From: Ceratotherium simum simum
Taxonomy: Eukaryota; Chordata; Mammalia; Perissodactyla; Rhinocerotidae
Assembly (NCBI RefSeq): GCF_000283155.1
Contig: NW_004454217.1
Coordinates: forward strand, 4,239,807-4,303,806
Direction: 5' to 3'
Length of the DNA stretch: 64,000 bases
The notes below the pieces were generated by a model that was not told the origin of the DNA, made no database searches, and saw nothing but the letters and a program-made list of their open reading frames with translations. The position numbers were made by a program, and so were the translations under genes. The stretch's first letter is position 1, and each line of letters begins with the position of its first letter. Of the stretch, positions 58,251 to 64,000 are shown piece after piece.

Positions 58251-61200
58251 CTTTTGTCTGTGCTGTGCGCACTGCCCCACCTCCTGCCCATTTTCCCTGG
58301 CCTGGGGGAGGGAGAGGTTGCAGCCCGCACATTCCTCCAAAGTGTGCACAGACTCCAGTGACAGGGGAGCTGTCGTCCTGGGACTCACTCAACAGGAGGC
58401 CCATCCCTTCTGCCCCCACCTCCTCCCTTAATTGGAGAGGGTAGGAAGGTAACCGAGGCACCCTCTCCTACTCCGGCCAGGCCCTACCAGGCTCCAAGGG
58501 GACCTCTGAACATCATCCCCCTTACCCCACTCCACATACCCGTACACTTCTTTTTTTTGGTGCTTGTGCTGAGTTATTTTCTAAATAGAGCAGAGAGAGG
58601 CCTGGCTACCCAAACCCACTCCCTTAGGATCATGTCTGAAGGCTGTTGGGATAAAGTAGGTCCTGCTTCTTCCTTCCTCAGAATTTAGTGCTTCCCAGGG
58701 AGGATAGGTGGGTCAGTGCTGGCTGGTCTAAGTCAGGAGGTCTGCCTGGAGGAGGAGAATTTAGAGCAGAGAAAAGCTATTCTCCTTACCCTGGGTTCCT
58801 TTGTCAAGAGCAGTGTGTGGAGAAAAGCCTTGGTTGGCAGGTTTCTTCTCCAGAGTGACCAAAGATCTAAGGCCAGGTTCCTCTCATCTTCAGATAAATG
58901 CCTATTTCAGATTCCCTGAACTGCGAATAAATAAAACATCAAACAGTTTTTGTGAGCCCATTCCCAATCTTTCTTCCCCCTCGGTGTAAAGTCTGCTACT
59001 TTTTAAAAAGCAGGGTGGAAGTTGTGGACACTCTTTTTTATATCCCTTTACCCCCTTTCCCTGAAGGGCCCCTTCGTCTTTCAGACTTGGTTCAGCTCTG
59101 GATCCTTTGCCCTTTTCCCTAGGCGGTTCCTCTCCCCTGAGCAGCTGCTGGTTATACCACGATGGCCCGCTTCCCCAGGGACCGGCTTGCTACCTGGGGA
59201 TAATTCTGGTTAGACATGAGAAGCTATAGCTTAACCTAAGTGAAGAGAGAACAAATCGCCTTGGCAACTCCTCTTTAGGAGTGGCATAGGGACACACCTC
59301 ACTGTGGGTCCCTTCGTTCCCCCGGGTCCCTCTCAAGAACTCTCTCCAGTTAAGAGTGGCTGGGATGGCCACCGGAGTGATGCCCCGAACCCGGGCTTCT
59401 TAGCTAAGAGTAAGAGAGATGCTTCTGAAACAGTAAGCAGTTTCTGTTGCTCTCACCACTGGCTCACAGTATTCTAGGAGCTTGTTGCTGCCTTTACCTG
59501 GGTGCAGCTCTCATTCACTGCCTTGCCTTTGTGTAGAACTGTGTGAGTCCCGGGGGAGGGAGGCGAGCCAGGGCGCAGGAGGGGCAGACAGAGCGTGGGT
59601 GGGTGCGGTGAGCCAGATGGGGGTATGCGAGGGGGTGGGACGCCTAATTGTACCAGTGGGAAGAGCCTAGCTAATAATCTGTTATGCATATTAACTTCTC
59701 CTTTTCTGTGGCTCTGCCTCTTCCGAGGGATGAGGCGGCTGAATGGGGAGAGCGCCCCGGGAGGTGGGGAGCGGAGAGCAGCAAGGGGGCCCTGCCGCAG
59801 AGTCGGCGCTCCTTCCCAGACCACTGCAGCTTCCACCCCAGTCTGGCGCCGTCTGCTGGTCTCCACCAACATTTCTTTCCCTCCAGAGTACAGTGATTGT
59901 CTCTGCTTGTGAATGTAAAACCAGGCCCACCTACCACTGAAAAAGAGAAAAGAAAGGATAGTGCAGAAAACTGTGTATGAGCAGCGGTTGGTGGAGAATG
60001 GGCTAGAGAACTACTTTTTTTGGGGGGCTTGAGAGCTTACTCTTTCCTTCAAAGGTTCTACTGTATGGTCATATTTGCTGGTTTTTGAAACTCTCCCCAT
60101 CCTCCTTGCACAGACTCTTTTGGAGGAAGCTTTCTGCTTTTTGTTTTTTTAAACCAGAGGAGCAAACTTACCTGTCAGGAGCCAACCTCTGCCAAATAAA
60201 AGTAGGGTGTGAATTTTTCATACTTCATCCCTTCCCTCCCTTGAAAAGCAAGAATTAACTCTGGCTAGAGAACAATCAAAGAACATTAAGGATGAGATAA
60301 GCCTCTGAGAGTGGGGGATGGAGAGAGATGAGTGAGGTGGGAATGCAGAGGGGCTGAGAGCAGGGCAGGGTGATGGCTTAAAAGAAATCTAATAAGAAAG
60401 AGGTGATGTTGAACTTGTTGGGTCAATAAACTCCCTGAATATTAAGCGAATTAGACAAAGGGCCCATAAGGAAACAGTCTTTGAGTGTAACAGTTGAGGG
60501 TGAAGGGAAAGCACAAAGGTGAATAACAGTAAGATAAATTCCTAGCTGAAGATCAAGGCAGGTATAAATGAGATTTAGTTCAAAATTTGAGACTATTGCA
60601 AAGATACATATGTAGATGAAGAAATGAGCTGGGCTAGTTGGTTATATTAGAATTTCTTGGAATCATAAGAAGTGTTTCTCATAATAGGGAAAGCATGTAT
60701 ATGCTTGAATATGTAAAAGAAAAATCATGTGTGGTGTATTTTAGGGAATCAAATTGAGTCTACCCTCTATGTTTTGAAAACTGCTGGGTTGATGATCCAA
60801 GTTCATTCTTCTTCATTTTCTCATCATGCCATGCTTAATTTGCACTATTATGAGGTGTCACTTACAAGGATTGCAGGGAACAGATAGCGCTCATGGCGAC
60901 CCTGAGCATCTTGGTGCAAGCTGACCCAGTTGCAAAGATTATGATGGGGATTTTTAAAAAATGCATATGAGAAGCAGGTTTTGAGATCACTGCAGGATCC
61001 CATTTTATTTTGCATGTACTTAAAAATATAAAGGATGAAAATACCTCCATGGAAAAATTATATTTTTCCCAGTTAAATAAATGGAGAACTGTGTGACTAT
61101 AAATAATAAGAAGCGAGCCTGCTTTTAATTAAGAATGCCACTTAAAGCCAGTAAGAGTTCAGAATAGACCAGTATGCTCAGTATTGCTTTAGTGATGTGC

Positions 61201-62348
61201 CATATGTGCCGAGCACAGAATGATGTCAGTACAATGCTCAGGTTCCCATCTCTGTTCCTGGCTTTCCTGAGTACCTCTGCGTACTTTCGAAAATTAGGTT
61301 AGAGCCTCTCGATAATTTCAGGAGATAAAGGAAGGAGAAGACCATCATAGAACTGAGCACACCGGTGCCAGCCATTCTCCTCCCACAAATATGAGCTCCG
61401 GAAATTATACTTCCCTGATTAGCTTATACTATTGAAGAGCAAAAGGGCTTTCCCAGAAGGGAATGTTAACAGATTTTAAAAGTGTGGTCTGTAATTGCGG
61501 TAGCCCAATGCTGCTATATAAGGATAATAATTATATCTTGAATTAATAACGTTTCTCTTTCTGAGGCACTTTGGTACACATACTAAACTTCTAAGAGGAG
61601 TGGTGGGTTTTGGGGGGAGTTTGAATATCATTTTACTTGTAGGCATACTGAGGCATACCATAGATGCATCAAAAAATGAAGCCAAATCTCTGATCAGAGT
61701 CAAAGGGGAATTAGAATCAAGGCTTTGTGGCCTTTAGCCCACAGCAATTCCATGAGCTCAGAGGTTTGGAACTGAGAGGGTCCCCCATGTGTTTTAGTGG
61801 CTGATCTCTTGGAGTAGAGATCATTACAAGGATCATGGCCTAGCATTTTGCTTCCAGCATGCATTAACAATAATGAATACTATAAGAGAGGCTGATGGCA
61901 CCTCACTGGTGTCCCATGGATCACTTCATTGGTTTTGGTGAGGAGATTTTGGTTTTTCTTTTGTTTTTCTCGGAGACAGGAGGTTGCTGTTTGATAGACT
62001 GATCACTTTGCTGTTTTGTCTAGCAACCAAGAGAATTAGCAAAACCTTTTACAGTATACTTGACTTTCTTGCGTTGAAGAAAAATTTAGCTTTTCTGGTA
62101 ATTAATTCATATGTGTGACCCAGAACATTTTTGGCTATGCATATGCTGCTTGAAAGAGACATTCCTACCCCACGCCTCTTCCTTCCTTTTGCTTCTGGGA
62201 CAAAAATGTGCATCACTGCAATGCTGTTTTGGACAAGATGGCCAGCTAATATTTCTGGAAGAATCTTTGAATCGATCATGGTCCTCATATTTCAAGATTC
62301 TACGGTAATTTGTGGTTGCTCTCAACTTTAATATATTTATTTCTTAGA
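58251..62348. other. Start of NRXN1 beta intron 1, repeat-poor
   Basis: No SINE. A second GC-rich patch (59,540-59,870) carries G runs, an EGR-like GCGTGGGTG and the CTCF-like site, with POU-like ATGCATATTAA at 59684. At 62137-62146 there is ATGCATATGC, close to the POU dimer (MORE) motif. No further exon recognised. Confidence 0.5.
59848..59859 (-). promoter_or_regulatory. CTCF-like motif (minus strand) in beta intron 1
   Basis: The minus strand reads CCAGCAGACGGCGCCA, which matches about 12 of 16 positions of the CTCF core as I remember it. It sits in a second GC-rich patch (59,540-59,870) about 2 kb downstream of the beta exon. Orientation is toward the window start. Confidence 0.45.
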
Positions 62349-62540
62349 TTGTTCATTCATTCATTTGGTAAATACATAATATGTGCGTTTTTTTGTGTTT
62401 GTGCACCAGCTACTGTGGAAGACCAGATGATAATGGGGATAATGGGAGCAGAGGTGAGAGAGGAGGAGCCAAGATACCCAAGGCATGACCATCAAAAAAG
62501 TTTACAATTTAGTTCTCAAACTCTAAGCTATTGTTAAAAA
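62349..62540 (-). repeat. L2-type remnant
   Basis: 'gttcattcattcatttggta' then 'accagatgataatggggata' and 'gtttacaatttagttctcaa'. Confidence 0.5.
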
Positions 62541-62790
62541 GAGTTAACCTTTAAAAAAACAAACAAAACTTGCTCTTTAAAAACCGCTAGCCTCCAAGCA
62601 TAGTGCAAAAAACATAAAGTTTAGGTATATGTAGCAGTCGTCTGGGACTCAACGTGAAATGATCTGATAAAGACATCTAAATAGGTAATTTTATCTATAT
62701 CACTTAATATTTGTCCTTTAATATTAATGATTTGAAAGAGCTCCTTGCGCAATTGCTTTCCACCAAGTTGCTGCATAAACTTCCTCTAAC
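62541..62790. other. Intron, nothing recognised
   Basis: Short unique stretch between an L2 remnant and an ERE. Confidence 0.5.
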
Positions 62791-62804
62791 AAATCCTAAA
62801 GTGT

Positions 62805-63007
62805 TGGGCCGGCCCCGTGGCTTAGCGGTTAAGTGCGTGCTCTTCACTGCTAGCGGCCCAGGTTCGGATCCTGGGCGCGCACCGACTTTCCTGACCGCTT
62901 TTCCGGCCATGCTGAGGCCGCGTCCCACATACAGCAACTAGAAGGATGTGCAGCTATGACATACAACTATCTACTGGGGCTTTGGGGGAAAAATAAATAA
63001 ACAAAGA
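62805..63007 (+). mobile_element. ERE SINE, short form
   Basis: GGGCCGGCCCCGTGGCTTAG head, GGTTCGGATCCTGGGCGCGC, 'acagcaactagaaggatgtg' tail, A-rich end with AAATAAATAAAC. Duplication AAATCCTAAAGT / AAAACCTAAAGT, one mismatch. Confidence 0.95.
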
Positions 63008-63149
63008 AAAACCTAAAGTCTTTTTTATTTTTCAAATAGAGATAAGGCTAGTTTTGCAAATGTATTTAAGACAAGGGATTCATTGATTTAAATTTACACT
63101 AAAGTATAAATAACTGAGACAGCTTGGTTTGGTGAAGATAATTGTCAGA

Positions 63150-63346
63150 AACATATCTATGTGAGAATTTGGCCACTGCAACTTACTAGCATTGTGTAAA
63201 TTTACTAAGCTACTTATCCTCACTAAGATTGTTTTCTCAATCCATAAAAGGAAAATATAATGAGTTACATCTCACTGAAGAATAAATGAAACCATGAATT
63301 TGATAAGTTCCCAGGCTATAATAGGCCCCAAATAAATGTTTGCTTA
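63150..63346 (+). repeat. MIR SINE fragment
   Basis: 'gccactgcaacttactagca', 'ttgttttctcaatccataaa' and a 'ccccaaataaatgtttgct' tail. Confidence 0.6.
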
Positions 63347-63357
63347 AAAAAAAATTA

Positions 63358-63842
63358 GACACTTAGGTTGTTTCCACATCTTGGCTATTGTGAAGAGTGC
63401 TACAGTGAACGTGGGACTGCTAATATCTCTTTGAAATCCTGATTTCAGTTCTTTTGAATAAATAACCAGAAGTGGCTTCCTGGATCATAAGGTAATTCTA
63501 TTTTTAACTTTTCAAGGAACTTCCATACTGTTTTTTATAGTGGTTGCACCATTTTCCCTTCCCGCCCACAGTGTACAAGGGTTCCAATTTCTCCACATCC
63601 TCCTCAAAACTTATCTTTTTGATTATAGCCATCTTAATAGGTGTATGGTGATATCTCACTGTGGTTTTGATTGAACGGATAAAGAAAATGTGGTATATAC
63701 ATACGATGGAATATTATTCAAGCTTAAAAAAGAAGGATATTCTGCAGTATGTGATAACACGGATGAACTTTGAGGACACTATGCTGAGTGAAATAAACCA
63801 GTCACAGAAAGACAAATACTGCATAATTCCACTTATATAAGA
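63358..63842 (+). mobile_element. L1 3' fragment with 5' inversion
   Basis: 63358-63672 is antisense L1 ('aggttgtttccacatcttgg' to 'tcactgtggttttgatt'). From about 63,672 the sequence is sense L1 ('gataaagaaaatgtggtata', 'gatggaatattattcaagct', 'agtgaaataaaccagtcac'). The two parts are neighbours in L1 but here lie head to head, the signature of twin priming. A new ERE starts at its right end. Confidence 0.88.
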
Positions 63843-63848
63843 TATCTA

Positions 63849-64000
63849 TTTATTTATTTTTTTGTGGGGAAGATCAGCCCTGAGCTAACATCCATGCTAA
63901 TCCTCCTCTTTTTGCTGAGGAAGACCAACTCTGAGCTAACATCTATTGCCAATCCTCCTCCTTTTTTTTTCCCCCAAAGCCCCAGTAGATAGTTGTGTGT
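63849..64000 (-). mobile_element. ERE SINE, composite form, cut by the window end
   Basis: 'gaagatcagccctgagctaa', 'ctctttttgctgaggaagac', T-run, then 'agccccagtagatagttgtg'. The tRNA-like head lies beyond 64,000. It appears to be inserted in the L1 fragment. Confidence 0.93.

Noticed and set aside
58059..58461. Several open frames of 87-100 codons on both strands after the beta exon
   Set aside because: CpG-island composition effect within intron; no known protein and no splice context.
59474..59940. Cluster of overlapping open frames on both strands, up to 132 codons
   Set aside because: They overlap each other in a GC-rich patch; none resembles a protein family. The region is better viewed as possible regulatory DNA.
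62704..62941. Paired sense and antisense open frames
   Set aside because: Created by the ERE at 62805-63007.
1..64000. Search for additional NRXN1 alpha exons
   Set aside because: No stretch resembling an LNS or EGF exon with flanking splice sites was recognised; in known gene structure the flanking alpha exons lie far from the beta exon.
1..64000. CRISPR arrays, operons, phage or toxin-antitoxin modules
   Set aside because: The window is mammalian nuclear DNA; no regularly spaced repeats or prokaryotic gene organisation exist here.

Overview
This is vertebrate nuclear DNA from an odd-toed ungulate, most likely a horse, ass or zebra. It carries at least nine copies of the tRNA-derived ERE SINE family, which is restricted to perissodactyls, two copies of an RTE-tailed SINE, and the usual old mammalian MIR, L2, MER5 and Tigger remnants. 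There are no operons, CRISPR arrays, phage or other prokaryotic features. Most of the window is AT-rich intron.

The only protein-coding segment I can support is at 57602-57854 on the + strand. It is the first, isoform-specific exon of neurexin-1 beta (NRXN1): start codon, polyglycine run, signal peptide, histidine-rich beta-specific segment, and a splice donor at 57855. It sits in a CpG island (about 56,930-58,250) that is the internal beta promoter. In known NRXN1 structure this promoter lies inside a very large intron of the alpha transcript, so positions 1-56,900 are alpha intron upstream of the beta promoter, and 57,855-64,000 is the start of the beta first intron and also alpha intron. 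The beta leader holds four short upstream reading frames.

Layout: 1-44.9 kb is intron seeded with EREs (6.3, 17.5, 23.7, 26.1, 34.8, 37.9 and 44.7 kb), RTE-tailed SINEs (24.6 and 37.4 kb), many MIR/L2 relics, a Tigger-like element (29.2 kb), a 48-bp tandem duplication (11.3 kb) and a larger diverged duplication split by an ERE (17.3-18.3 kb). From 44.9 to 62.8 kb there is no lineage-specific SINE. This block holds a 611-bp Tigger derivative (54 kb), plausible conserved non-coding stretches and the beta promoter. The last 1.2 kb holds an ERE, a MIR, an L1 with a 5' inversion, and a further ERE cut by the window edge.

Regulatory candidates found by eye include a CTCF-like motif at 8,973 (+) that faces one at 59,848 (-) across the beta promoter, and a REST/RE1-like site at 15,316. 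All motif and conservation statements come from reading only. Repeat family names and reference motifs are from memory. I found no convincing new gene system; the most testable items are the beta leader, the CTCF pair and the nested repeat events.
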